Shown here: piece by piece, positions 17,823 through 26,846 of the stretch | How the letters are laid out: every line of letters begins with the position of its first letter | How positions within the stretch are numbered: the first letter of the stretch is position 1 | Assembly: GCA_002338715.1 (NCBI GenBank) | Contig: DDIR01000124.1 | Location: forward strand, 1 to 64,000 | From: Phycisphaerales bacterium UBA1845 | Lineage (GTDB): Bacteria > Planctomycetota > Phycisphaerae > UBA1845 | Direction of reading: 5' to 3' | Length of the DNA stretch: 64,000 nt | Notes under the pieces: model-generated | Databases searched by the model: none | The model's input: the letters and a program-made list of their open reading frames with translations, nothing else | Told to the model about the DNA's origin: nothing | Position numbers and translations under genes: made by a program

Positions 17823-20123
17823 TCAATTCGAACCGGTGATGCCTTCACCAAACCGAAGCTGAAACTCTTTGAAATCCCGAAGGTCCATGTGGCCATCGGA
17901 CTCAACATCAAAAACAGCCAGGCACTCTGCTGGCGACAACGACCCGCCTGATGGTGGGGCGTTGAGCGGACCCGCAAAGCACTCAGCCAATATTGCAAAG
18001 TCGGCGTCGTCGACGTCGCCGTCGGCGTCTGCGTCATGAAATCCCGGCGCGGTCTGCAGTCGAATGAAATCGCCCGGTTTCATCACCGTGGACTTGCCAG
18101 CCGGCGTGTTGGCTGCGTCCCATGGATTGCCCGCAGTCGCGCCGACAAACTCGTTGTATCGTATGCCATTGGACGTGTTGAATACGTTGGCCAACAAACG
18201 AATCGCATCGCGCGGTTGCGCGCCCAGGTGACTAAGTCGAATCCGCAACTCACGTTGATCACTGTTGCCTTGATAGCTGACTTCATCGCCGCCCAGCACA
18301 TCGGTGCCGGCATTCAAAAATGCGCCTTGCACAAATTCCAGCTCGTTGTTGTCGACGTGGTAAACCCCGGCGAGGCTTGAGAACAGGCAGATCGCGTAGT
18401 CCGCACGAAAGCCCAGCGGGAAGAACAGGTCACCGCGTTGTCCGGTGGATGACTTACCCGAAATCAATCGCCGTGACGGATCGCTTTCGTCGGTCAGTTC
18501 ATAGGTTGAAACGGACCCGTCGGAAACCGAGTCGACATATACAACAACACCTTGAACCAAACCGGCTGGCCAAGCCGATGCATTGTCGAACGCGAAGACC
18601 AGGTTGCCCGCGCTGTCGGAATCAAAATAAAGCGACGAGTTTGCACCGAGGATGTCGCCCGCACCGTTGTTGAGGCCAGCCGCAGACAGCGTGTATTCGC
18701 CCGGTGAAATGACGCCGTCCACCGAAAGGTTCGTGCGCGAGTCGTCTGCCAGTTCCAACGATGCAGGACCGGGGTCGCTCGGAACATACGCGCGGACGTA
18801 GTCAATGTAATGATGCTGCGGGAACACGGTCGTTCCGTCGGGCGGGCCTGGCCAATCGCCGCCGACGGCTGTGTTGAGAATCCAGAAGAACGGAACCTTC
18901 GGGATATTCGGATTGGACGTTGTCTGGCGAATGACGCCATCGACATACCAATCCAATCGATCAGGGAACCACTCAACGGCGTACTCGTGGAAGTCGGCTG
19001 TAAAGTCCGGTCCGGTGTATGTACCGGTGACCGTGCGACCGATTTCCCACGGCGGTTCACCGTTCGGTCCCAATGGTCCCCAGTGCAAACTCATGTGCGT
19101 GACGTTGGGCACTTGACCGATCTGTTCCATGATGTCGATTTCGGGAGGCCAACCTCCGTCAGAAGCAAGGCCCCAATGCGCCGGCCACATTCCTTTTGTC
19201 GCGGGAAGCTTGGCGCCCACTTCGAACCGCCCATAGACCATGGCGAATCGATCGCGTGTATCGACGAGACCAGACGTGTAGTTCCATGTGCCGAAGTTGC
19301 CTTGATTGTCAAAACCGGAAATGGTCCGTTGTTGGCTGCGAAGGTCGAGTACGTCTCTCGTTCCAACGGTTGTGAGGAACACGTCGTCTGGCGCGTAATA
19401 TTGAAGCTCGTTGTTCTTGACCTGGTGGATGTCTTCGACGCGCCATTTCGAGGTGTCAACTTCCGTGCCATCGAACTCGTCAGCCCAGAAAACGTCCCAA
19501 CCGGTGTTGGGTGGGTTGTCGCTTTGCAGATGCGCGTCATCGATGATGACGGCGCCGGGGTCGTCGTTTAGTTGGGTGAATACGACCGCGATTCGCACTT
19601 CCACCGTACCTGTTGGGGCGACGGCTTGTAGCGTGTGCTCGACCCATGTGTTGGTCGGCGTGTTGGCGTGAACCATCGACGTGCTGAACTCTGAGATCAG
19701 GTCGGATGTTCCATAGACGCCATTCGCAACTTGATAGAATTCGATTTTAAGATCGCAGTAATTGTCCGTGCCGGTCAGCGCCGTGTTGGTGTTGTGTCGA
19801 GCCCAGGCTGAAGCTGTCCAGGTGACGCCCGCTTTGGATGTTACGTTCTGGAAGAACCCGGAGTAATTGGCGGAGCCGTTGTTTTCGCCTGTAATTGCGG
19901 CGCTGAATGTTCCGTTGTGCGGCGTGATCGGGGCGACGGCTAAATTCGCGCCAAAGGTCTGCCATCCACCGAAGTCGCCGGCTTCAAACCCGGCATTGGT
20001 GAGTTGGGCGTGCAATGTCGATGCGCAACCTAGGACGCACGCGAGCGACAGCGCAATGGCAATCCGACGCTGTGACGTCGCGTGCCTGCGTACAAACTCA
20101 AGTTGTCGGTGGCTACTGTTCAT
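17823..20123 (-). CDS. Secreted multidomain GH16 endo-beta-glucanase
   Basis: A 766-residue exported enzyme. After the signal peptide (about residues 1-39, ending LHA) comes a CBM4/9-like domain (about 40-205), then a GH16 domain (about 210-465) with PEIDIMEQ: Glu328 nucleophile, Asp330, Glu333 acid/base, the laminarinase-type bulge. Residues about 470-690 form a further beta-rich domain (SVDGVISPGEYTLSA, then YFDSDSAGNLVFAFDN), resembling a CBM9-like or DOMON-like module. The C-terminus has dockerin-like repeats (DADADGDVDDADF, DVESDGHMDLRDF). It likely binds and cuts beta-1,3-glucan outside the cell. The 113-122 bp gap below it separates it from the repeat protein; the pseudopilin gene lies only 49 bp upstream. 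Confidence 0.92.
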   Translation of the reverse strand: MNSSHRQLEFVRRHATSQRRIAIALSLACVLGCASTLHAQLTNAGFEAGDFGGWQTFGANLAVAPITPHNGTFSAAITGENNGSANYSGFFQNVTSKAGVTWTASAWARHNTNTALTGTDNYCDLKIEFYQVANGVYGTSDLISEFSTSMVHANTPTNTWVEHTLQAVAPTGTVEVRIAVVFTQLNDDPGAVIIDDAHLQSDNPPNTGWDVFWADEFDGTEVDTSKWRVEDIHQVKNNELQYYAPDDVFLTTVGTRDVLDLRSQQRTISGFDNQGNFGTWNYTSGLVDTRDRFAMVYGRFEVGAKLPATKGMWPAHWGLASDGGWPPEIDIMEQIGQVPNVTHMSLHWGPLGPNGEPPWEIGRTVTGTYTGPDFTADFHEYAVEWFPDRLDWYVDGVIRQTTSNPNIPKVPFFWILNTAVGGDWPGPPDGTTVFPQHHYIDYVRAYVPSDPGPASLELADDSRTNLSVDGVISPGEYTLSAAGLNNGAGDILGANSSLYFDSDSAGNLVFAFDNASAWPAGLVQGVVVYVDSVSDGSVSTYELTDESDPSRRLISGKSSTGQRGDLFFPLGFRADYAICLFSSLAGVYHVDNNELEFVQGAFLNAGTDVLGGDEVSYQGNSDQRELRIRLSHLGAQPRDAIRLLANVFNTSNGIRYNEFVGATAGNPWDAANTPAGKSTVMKPGDFIRLQTAPGFHDADADGDVDDADFAILAECFAGPLNAPPSGGSLSPAECLAVFDVESDGHMDLRDFKEFQLRFGEGITGSN

Positions 20124-20172
20124 TTCGAATCACGACCTTTGTGCTATCCCGTCGATGCCCACCCATCCACAA

Positions 20173-21282
20173 TCAGTTAATGGTCACGCGTGGTTGATAC
20201 GGTGAAACCCGCACGCGCGGAGAAAACTCAATCGGTTCGTCATTGGCGTTGAACTTCACCGGCTGAATCGTCGAGCCATGCAAGTCGCCAAACAGGACAT
20301 TGAGCTTTCCTTTGGGATGCCGCTTGCGTGGAATACGGTCTGCCGCCAATCCACCGTCGGCTTCGTTGGCGTTGACGGCATCGCCCAGATAAGGACCGCT
20401 GGCTTGTGCGCTGAGGATGAGGTTTGAAAATCCTGTGTTGGCGAAGACCTGATCCTGCGAGTCGCGCCCGGCTTCAAAGATCAAACCGACTTCACCGGGG
20501 TTCCAGATCTTGTCGAGGTTGCCTTGAAGTCGCGTCCCGATACCGCTTTGGCGACATGGATGGGTTCCGGGGTAAAGTTTTTCTCCGATGCACTCAAACC
20601 ACGTGCCCGATCCCACGCGAATCGCACGCCAGCATGCGGGGTTGCCCTGGCTGACGCCGACTTCCGCACCGGTGATGTCTTCGTTGACGGCGTAACTCAG
20701 TCGGCCCCAGTAGGACATACCGGACTGGCTCGCACGGGCATTGTCAGGGTCACCCGACCCCTTCAATCCATCACCGCTCGGGAGGTTCTGCGGATAGTAG
20801 GGGGTGGCGAATTGGACGCGGTCGGATGGACAAATCACCAGTTCCAATTCGTCGTTGATCTTCTCTTTCAGGGTGAGCGCATCTTGGTAGTCGAGGGCGC
20901 GCACGCCCCAATCCCAGTTCTGCCGAAACTTCATCCCGGACCCCAAGCCGACCGCAACCGGCCAAGCCAGCAACTCCGAACCGAGTCCGTATTCGTAACG
21001 GTTTCGCCCCGCGTCAGCCAGGTCCAGGCCAACCTCGTCGGTGGTGATCTGGAACCGGTTGTTGTGGTCAGCTGCGAAGACGCTGACGGCTTGTCCTGTA
21101 CCGCGCATGTGCGCCAGGCACTTGGCCTGCTTGGCTTGATCTCTTGCGCTTCTGAGCGAAGGCAGGAGAATCGAAATCAATAACGCGATGATGGAAACCA
21201 CGACGAGCAGTTCGACGAGTGTGAATCCCGCTCGTGCGCCTTCCGGTACGCTGTGACGCTCTGGTTGTGTCTTGTGATTCAT
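20173..21282 (-). CDS. Pseudopilin-like protein in the glucan locus
   Basis: A 369-residue protein with a prepilin leader, cleavage site AGFTLVELLVVVS and one N-terminal helix. A C-terminal LFGDLHGS corresponds to the FADGHV-type motif of planctomycete DUF1559-like proteins. ATG 21282 is chosen over the frame's first Met because GGAG lies 9 bp upstream. It sits between the LacI-type regulator (33 bp upstream) and the secreted GH16 (49 bp downstream), all on the minus strand, so it is probably co-transcribed with glucan genes. A role in holding or moving polysaccharide at the cell surface is possible but unproven. Confidence 0.85.
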   Translation of the reverse strand: MNHKTQPERHSVPEGARAGFTLVELLVVVSIIALLISILLPSLRSARDQAKQAKCLAHMRGTGQAVSVFAADHNNRFQITTDEVGLDLADAGRNRYEYGLGSELLAWPVAVGLGSGMKFRQNWDWGVRALDYQDALTLKEKINDELELVICPSDRVQFATPYYPQNLPSGDGLKGSGDPDNARASQSGMSYWGRLSYAVNEDITGAEVGVSQGNPACWRAIRVGSGTWFECIGEKLYPGTHPCRQSGIGTRLQGNLDKIWNPGEVGLIFEAGRDSQDQVFANTGFSNLILSAQASGPYLGDAVNANEADGGLAADRIPRKRHPKGKLNVLFGDLHGSTIQPVKFNANDEPIEFSPRVRVSPYQPRVTIN

Positions 21283-21315
21283 GCAACGAGTCTCCTGCAT
21301 TTTGCAGCAAATGTT

Positions 21316-22398
21316 TTAGCCAGCCGCGCGATTCCGTTCATTGGTTGTCGAAACATCACCCGCTTGCTTGCGATCGTTATTGATCCAACTCTTCCCGGAT
21401 CCGCGCCTTGGCGGTGCAGTGGAATGGTGAATTTCAAGAAAACACGACACGGATTGTCGAACACGCTTGCCATTTTCGCGTCCCAACAATCCGCTTAATG
21501 CACGGGTTGCTTCACGTCCCAGGGCCTTGGCGTCCTGACAGACAGCCGTCATCGTCGGATACACCGAGAACCGCGCGTCGCCGTCGTCAAAACCGATGAT
21601 CGACAAATCATTGGGGACTTGAATGCCCAGTTCGTGTGCTTTGTTGATTGCACCGATCGCCAACTGCGGGTCAGCCAGCACCAACGCGGTCGGTGGGTTG
21701 GCCATCGTCATCGCCATCTTCAGAATGGTGGCGCCGCCGATCAGGTTGGCCGGGTTTCTAAAAATCAGGTTTTGTTCGATGGGTACGTCGTGCGCATTGA
21801 GCGACGCTTCGTAACCTTCGAGTCGGTCGAAGTGATCGCAGTCGGGAATGGTGTTCATGCCGAACGCGATGCGACGATGACCGAGCGAGAACAGATAGTC
21901 GACGGCGCGGGTCGTTTCTTCACCGGAACTGCAATCGATGTAGTTGACCGATTTGTTTTCAAACCGCTCGCTCAAAACGATCGCCGGAAAACCTTCTGCG
22001 ACGATTTGTTCGCAGACATGCATGGTTTCCACCGAGGTGCGGAGGATGACGCCGCGAACGCCTTTGCGCATGAAGTACTGCGAATATGTTTCGTCGGACG
22101 ATTTATCGCGCTGCGGTTTGAGGATCATCAAATCGAGATGATGCTCATCGACTCCCTCGGAAATGCCCTCCAGTACAGCGAAGTCGAATGCAGACGCGAT
22201 CATCTCGCGACCGGTGTAGGTCATGGCGATGTTGGTGGTAGACCTTCTTCCAACGCGCGAGATGTATCCCGATCGATTGGCGATGGCGAGCACCATTTCG
22301 CGTGTTTTTTCGCTGACGTTTCGATCGTTGTTGAGTGCTCTTGAAACGGTGGTGATCGAGACTCCGGCTTCGCGTGCGATTTGACGAACAGAACTCAT
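21316..22398 (-). CDS. LacI-family transcriptional regulator
   Basis: A 360-residue sugar-responsive repressor. Residues 3-50 form the LacI HTH and hinge (VRQIAREAGVSITTVSRALN, then YISRV); the rest is a periplasmic-binding-protein-like sensor with typical signatures (GVRGVILR, SLGHRRIAF, DLSIIGFDDGD). The start ATG 22398 puts the HTH at the N-terminus; the frame is open further upstream without HTH content. The C-terminal 25 residues are extra and hydrophilic. It lies between the ABC transporter and the glycosidases, so it most likely controls the locus in response to a glucan breakdown product. Confidence 0.94.
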   Translation of the reverse strand: MSSVRQIAREAGVSITTVSRALNNDRNVSEKTREMVLAIANRSGYISRVGRRSTTNIAMTYTGREMIASAFDFAVLEGISEGVDEHHLDLMILKPQRDKSSDETYSQYFMRKGVRGVILRTSVETMHVCEQIVAEGFPAIVLSERFENKSVNYIDCSSGEETTRAVDYLFSLGHRRIAFGMNTIPDCDHFDRLEGYEASLNAHDVPIEQNLIFRNPANLIGGATILKMAMTMANPPTALVLADPQLAIGAINKAHELGIQVPNDLSIIGFDDGDARFSVYPTMTAVCQDAKALGREATRALSGLLGRENGKRVRQSVSCFLEIHHSTAPPRRGSGKSWINNDRKQAGDVSTTNERNRAAG

Positions 22399-22426
22399 TT
22401 TGTTGCCCTTGCGCTTGAGTGTTTGC

Positions 22427-22446
22427 CTGCAACAGTGTCTGCAACA
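22427..22446. promoter_or_regulatory. Tandem CTGCAACA, candidate operator
   Basis: CTGCAACA occurs at 22427-22434 and again at 22439-22446, a 12-bp period, 29 bp upstream of the regulator start. A related TGTTGCA lies upstream of the repeat protein gene (near 17690), and CTGCA-TTT-TGCAG sits at 21295-21307 upstream of the pseudopilin. An autoregulatory site is plausible but not demonstrated. Confidence 0.3.
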
Positions 22447-22477
22447 ATACCGCAATAAGAACGCAATCTCAACACAA

Positions 22478-22502
22478 ATCCCGGCTTACGGGCTCGCCAG
22501 CC
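22478..22502. repeat. Intergenic GC-rich repeat, copy 2
   Basis: ATCCCGGCTTACGGGCTCGC matches the sequence at 2745-2771 with a few substitutions and one indel. The surrounding DNA between the regulator and permease genes (22399-22609) holds no gene. Confidence 0.35.
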
Positions 22503-22609
22503 GTATTTCACAAGTATCTTAGGTGGGTCCGAAAATATTTGGCGTGGATTCTGGAGAAGTAAATATTGAAGTAGTTAGATTAGTGATCGCGACTGGTAGG
22601 CTAAAGTAT

Positions 22610-23515
22610 TCACTGCTTACGGAAAGCGGATCGCAGTGCGCTCATCAGCAACGGCTCCAAAGAAATGAAAATCAACAGCAGCGGCAGCAGGGAGATCGTG
22701 CAGGCGGCCATCAACGTATTCCACGCCGTTCCGCCATGTTGTTGCATGAGTCGTTGCAGTCCCAGCGCCAAAGTGAACTGCGATTCGTGATGCAGGAAGA
22801 TCAGCGGGCCCAGGAAATCGTTCCACACAAATGCAAGATGAAAAATCGAAACAACAACGAGCGCGGGTTTGCTCAACGGGATGACGATGTGTCTGAACAA
22901 TCCCCAATTGGACAAGCCGTCGATTCGCCCGGCATCGAAATACTCGGAAGGAATGCGACGAAAGAATTGCATCAACAGGTAGATTCCAAACGCGCCGCCA
23001 AACCATGCCGGAACCCAAAGCGGCGCGAGCGTTCCGATCAATCCGAGATACTTAAAGAGCAGATAGGTTGGGATGATGATGACGGGAAACGGTATCGCCA
23101 TCGCAACGAAGAGCAGGGCGTGCATTGGTTTTCGACCGGCCCAGGGAACAAAGAGCATTCCGTACGCAACGATGGCGCTCGATAGCGCCAACCCAAGCGT
23201 GCTGAGCGATGCAACCACGACCGTGTTGCGAAACTGCTGCGGAAAGTCGATGACGTCGGTTGACCATGCGCCTTCACTGACATTGACCCGGTGCCCGCCG
23301 GGCAATTCCTTCCACGCGCCTTCAACATAGTTTGACACGATGTATTCAGGTGTTCGCGAAACGTCAGCCGGCAGAAGTTTCAAATCGGCAGATCGAACTT
23401 CGTCGATCGGTTTGGCGCTCGTGGCGATCATCCAAAGCAGCGGCGCGACGAAGACGGCGGCTACGAGGACCGCGGGAATCGTGCGAAGAACGGATTGGAA
23501 TATTCGCGTCATCAT
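22610..23515 (-). CDS. Sugar ABC transporter permease, MalG-type
   Basis: A 301-residue inner-membrane permease with about six transmembrane segments. The ATPase-contact EAA-type loop is visible around residues 205-225 (EYFDAGRIDGLSNWGLFRHI). A large periplasmic loop lies between TM1 and TM2, as in MalG-like CUT1 importers. Two Met codons open the gene. It is 13 bp downstream of the MalF-type permease gene and completes the transport unit 25891-22610. No ATPase gene is present here; CUT1 systems often share a MsiK/MalK-type ATPase encoded elsewhere. Confidence 0.92.
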   Translation of the reverse strand: MMTRIFQSVLRTIPAVLVAAVFVAPLLWMIATSAKPIDEVRSADLKLLPADVSRTPEYIVSNYVEGAWKELPGGHRVNVSEGAWSTDVIDFPQQFRNTVVVASLSTLGLALSSAIVAYGMLFVPWAGRKPMHALLFVAMAIPFPVIIIPTYLLFKYLGLIGTLAPLWVPAWFGGAFGIYLLMQFFRRIPSEYFDAGRIDGLSNWGLFRHIVIPLSKPALVVVSIFHLAFVWNDFLGPLIFLHHESQFTLALGLQRLMQQHGGTAWNTLMAACTISLLPLLLIFISLEPLLMSALRSAFRKQ

Positions 23516-23528
23516 CTTCGCATCATCA

Positions 23529-24425
23529 TCACAGAGCGTGGGGTACGATCGGAAGCCTTCGAATGAGCATTCGGGCGATAAACAGTGGAATCAGCACGAC
23601 AATCAGCTCAACGCAGCAAAGGGCGCACGCGTATCCGAAACGTTGGTATCGAAACGCAATGTCATAAATGTACATGGTGAAGAAATAGCAGCGCCGTCCC
23701 GGACCACCGCCGGGCAGCATGATGTAGGGCACCGCAAATGTCTGCCAGACGTACATCATCTCAACGAGCAGATTGAACAAAATCAGCGGTGTAACCAGTG
23801 GGAGCGTGATCAAACGAAACTGCGACACAGCCCCAGCCCCATCGATCTGAGCGGCTTCCTGAATGGTTTGCGGCACGTCGGAAAGTCCGATCAAAAGCAC
23901 CAGGCTGGACTGTCCAATTCCCCAGATGCTGATGAGCACCATGCTCGGAAGCGTCCAGTTCGCATCCAGAAGCCAGCTCGGCCCATCGATTCCAAACCAC
24001 GCGAGGAAGTGATTGACGAGGCCATACTCCCCATTCAGCGCCCAGCGCCAGATAATTCCGACAGCCACCAGCGGGGTCATCGTCGGCGCCAGCATGCAGA
24101 TGCGCCACCAGGTTGCTCCGAACTTCGCCTGATGGATGATGACAGCCGTCGCCAGCGACACGATCGTACCAAGCCCCAACGACAGCAATGCGAACGTCGA
24201 GGTGTTGACCAGCGTCAGTCCAAGCACCGAATCGTCAAAAAGCGCTGCCCAGTTTTCCAGCCCGCAAAAAACCGGCGCACGCGTTCCATTAAATTGACAG
24301 AAGCTGAGTCCGATCGTCGCCAACAGCGGTAGCAACACGAACAAAAATCCGCCGATCAGCCAGGGCGACGACCAGATCATCCCTTGGATTCTCATAGACT
24401 TTTCGCGTGGGTCGGTTGCTCTCAT
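23529..24425 (-). CDS. Sugar ABC transporter permease, MalF-type
   Basis: A 298-residue membrane permease with about six transmembrane helices (first at about residues 14-38) and the EAA loop EAAQIDGAGAVSQFRLITLP. Start ATG 24425 is chosen because it overlaps the stop of the binding-protein gene as ATGA, a sign of translational coupling, and it leaves a normal N-terminus; the longer frame to 24581 would lie inside the upstream gene. It pairs with the permease at 22610-23515 to form the import channel for an oligosaccharide. Confidence 0.92.
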   Translation of the reverse strand: MRATDPREKSMRIQGMIWSSPWLIGGFLFVLLPLLATIGLSFCQFNGTRAPVFCGLENWAALFDDSVLGLTLVNTSTFALLSLGLGTIVSLATAVIIHQAKFGATWWRICMLAPTMTPLVAVGIIWRWALNGEYGLVNHFLAWFGIDGPSWLLDANWTLPSMVLISIWGIGQSSLVLLIGLSDVPQTIQEAAQIDGAGAVSQFRLITLPLVTPLILFNLLVEMMYVWQTFAVPYIMLPGGGPGRRCYFFTMYIYDIAFRYQRFGYACALCCVELIVVLIPLFIARMLIRRLPIVPHAL

Positions 24426-25891
24426 GGATACGAGACCCCCCAGCGATGATAACGGGCGATGCATTTTGCAGTCAGCGAATCGATTTCCTTTTGGCATGCC
24501 CGAAACGTAGCCGCGATGTCGCAATCGCTGATCCACACCTGTCCATAGGTCGCGCGATATTCGGACAATAGCTCCGACCAATTCGGAAGAAGCGGCAGCG
24601 TGGCGGTTGGCGCTTGTCTGAGCAAAAACTCGTGGGCGGTGATGCCATGATTGGGGTGCGTTGCGACGAACGCATCGGAGAGTGTCGCGAGCGGACTGTT
24701 CTTACCTTGCAACCAGCACAACCATTCGATGGGTGTCAAGCGCAGCGCGCCTTCTGCATGGTTGACCTCGGATTCATCGAACTTCGCATCGCTAAGCCAG
24801 GGCGACATCTCGCGGTATTCCTTGATGGTTAACGGGGCGGCATCGTAGAGCCAGCGGATAAACGTCCATGCCGCCTGCGGGTTTTTTGCGCCGCGAGGGA
24901 TCGCCAACACGTCCATCTCAAAGAACCCGATCGGTTCGCCGCTTCGCGTGGGGAATGGAGCCACGCCGACATCGAGGTCCGGGCGAAACCGGCGGAGCAG
25001 ATGGGCCATCCACGGACCCTGCCGCACCATCGCCAGTTTTTCCGCGAGGAACGGATTGTCGGGAGCGCCGAATTCACCGAGCGACGACTCGAACGCCAAG
25101 ACGTCTTCGTATCCGTATTCCTTCGTATACTGTTGCACCCACCGGTGGGCTTCGATGATGTCCTCCTGGGCGACGTCAAGCCGACCCGTGGAAGCATCGG
25201 TCCAGGTTCCTCCCCACCAGATGGGCCAGGTGTGCCAATACCAGTCGAACGAGCCCGCCGTCCCCGGAAGATACCCCATCCTTTGAAGTTTGCCATTGGG
25301 CCCTCGTTTTGAAAGCACCTGCGACGCACTCTTGAGTTCCGCAAGGGATCGCGGCGCCCGGGTCGGGTCCAACCCGGCATCGCGGAGTTCGGCTGCATGC
25401 TCTGCAAATAGCCCGCGATTCCAATAAAGCGCAATGGTCGCGGGCGTTGAAGGAACAGCGAAGAGTTGATCGTGATATTTGCACGCCTGCAGGAGCGGGT
25501 TCAGCACGAGTGACTCGATCGATTGTGTCTCGTCGATGTCTTCAAGCGAAGCGATGGCGTTGGCGGCGACGAATCCGGCGATGTTGCGTTGCCACAAACC
25601 GACGAGGTCGGGCGGATCGCCTCCGATGATGGCGACTTGCGCTTTGACGTCGACGTTGGCGACGGGGACGTATTCGACAAAGATCTTTTGCTCGGCACCG
25701 ACGGATTCGTTGAATGCATCGACGACGGCTTGGGCGGCTTGGGCTTCGTACCCGGACCACTTCTCCCAATAGACAACACGTGTAAAACCGTCCGGGCCAT
25801 CGACGTTTCGTGCCGGATTGCCCGCGCAGAGTACAACCAGCGAAATCAGCACAACAGCAAGGAGTACGATGCGTGGCACATTCATCGACAT
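24422..25891 (-). CDS. Sugar ABC transporter substrate-binding protein (family 1)
   Basis: A roughly 489-residue extracytoplasmic binding protein. The N-terminal hydrophobic segment VLLAVVLISLVVLCAG is a signal peptide or membrane anchor; the Cys might be lipidated but the box is not canonical. The mature protein begins with VVYWEKWSGYEAQAAQAVVD, the pattern of CUT1 binding proteins, and shows IIGGDPPDLVGLW and FFEMDVLAIPRGAKN typical of the fold. Several Met codons compete at the start (25906, 25891, 25885); 25891 is a compromise. It delivers oligosaccharide to the two downstream permeases. Confidence 0.9.
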   Translation of the reverse strand: MSMNVPRIVLLAVVLISLVVLCAGNPARNVDGPDGFTRVVYWEKWSGYEAQAAQAVVDAFNESVGAEQKIFVEYVPVANVDVKAQVAIIGGDPPDLVGLWQRNIAGFVAANAIASLEDIDETQSIESLVLNPLLQACKYHDQLFAVPSTPATIALYWNRGLFAEHAAELRDAGLDPTRAPRSLAELKSASQVLSKRGPNGKLQRMGYLPGTAGSFDWYWHTWPIWWGGTWTDASTGRLDVAQEDIIEAHRWVQQYTKEYGYEDVLAFESSLGEFGAPDNPFLAEKLAMVRQGPWMAHLLRRFRPDLDVGVAPFPTRSGEPIGFFEMDVLAIPRGAKNPQAAWTFIRWLYDAAPLTIKEYREMSPWLSDAKFDESEVNHAEGALRLTPIEWLCWLQGKNSPLATLSDAFVATHPNHGITAHEFLLRQAPTATLPLLPNWSELLSEYRATYGQVWISDCDIAATFRACQKEIDSLTAKCIARYHRWGVSYP

Positions 25892-25972
25892 TCGTCCGCA
25901 GGACATGCGAGTCGATTCACGGCTTGCAGTTGTCTTGTCACGATGCCGATCGACGTCGATCGCGTGTGCCCA

Positions 25973-26512
25973 TCAGTCGGTGGTACTGACCGCCGCATGC
26001 CAATGGTGAAACAGCGTCGAGAATCCCCAAACGGCACCAATGATGTAAGTGACCACTGCTCCGTAAAGCCAGTATTGTCCTTGGCCGCTGGGGTCGCTAC
26101 CGGCTTGATGCCACAACCACTGCATCGCCATTCCAACGCTCATGAAGTAAAACAAGAAGAATACGACGATGAATCCGGCGAAAAAGTGAGCTTCCATCCG
26201 TCGGAAGGCGCCGTTGGATTCCAGCCACTGCTCCCAGGCCATGTCTTTGCAGCATTTTTTCTCAATATGCTCGCGTATGAAACGACCCGCTCGCATCATG
26301 GCGTGCTGTTCGGCGATGAATGCGAGAATGAGCAATAGTGCAAAGTAGGGCATGATCACCCAGAGAAACTCCTGCGAGCCTGCCGCGAAATAAGTGCAGA
26401 CAGGCAGTCCCACCGCACCCACCAAAACGATCCAGAACAGATGGGATTGTCGTCCTTCGATTTCGGACCGCAGCGCAAGATATTGCTGCTTTGAAAACTC
26501 GTTTTCGTCCAT
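25973..26512 (-). CDS. Small integral membrane protein of unknown function
   Basis: A 179-residue protein with four predicted membrane segments (about residues 25-45, 50-70, 108-130 and 145-165) separated by a charged cytoplasmic loop (EKKCCKDMAWEQWLESNG). The start ATG 26512 has a GGGAG ribosome site 8 bp upstream. It lies 81 bp upstream of the binding-protein gene on the same strand and could be its operon leader. No family is recognised and no catalytic residue is apparent; a link to sugar uptake rests on position only. Confidence 0.75.
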   Translation of the reverse strand: MDENEFSKQQYLALRSEIEGRQSHLFWIVLVGAVGLPVCTYFAAGSQEFLWVIMPYFALLLILAFIAEQHAMMRAGRFIREHIEKKCCKDMAWEQWLESNGAFRRMEAHFFAGFIVVFFLFYFMSVGMAMQWLWHQAGSDPSGQGQYWLYGAVVTYIIGAVWGFSTLFHHWHAAVSTTD

Positions 26513-26846
26513 GATCTATTTCTCCCGTGTTGCTTGAGGATCAAATCACAATGACTGATTATGTTCGCGAATTGCCCCGATCGGTTTCGCGGCGATGTTG
26601 CATGACGTGCATACGGCCCAATCATGTAGATCCCGCGACCGCACTCCGGATATTCGAACACAATTGCCGACTGGTAACAACCTGAAACAGTTTTTCGAAC
26701 ACGTCAATGCGTGGCGAATAACATCGATAACACGGGTTGCGCCACCTGCGTACACCAGATGCCGGAACCGTGTTTGATTATTTCGCACCGATACCGAAAA
26801 TGGTTCCTGCGATGCAGTCTAATCTTCACGCCATTTAGGAGCAACG
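26513..26846. other. Divergent intergenic region
   Basis: About 330 bp between the minus-strand membrane protein and the plus-strand GH3 gene. It should contain both promoters; no convincing -35/-10 pair or gene was identified. Confidence 0.4.

Noticed and set aside
23340..24332. 330-codon frame antisense to the permease genes
   Set aside because: Antisense shadow rich in His, Arg and Gln with no known domain; the permeases on the other strand are unmistakable.
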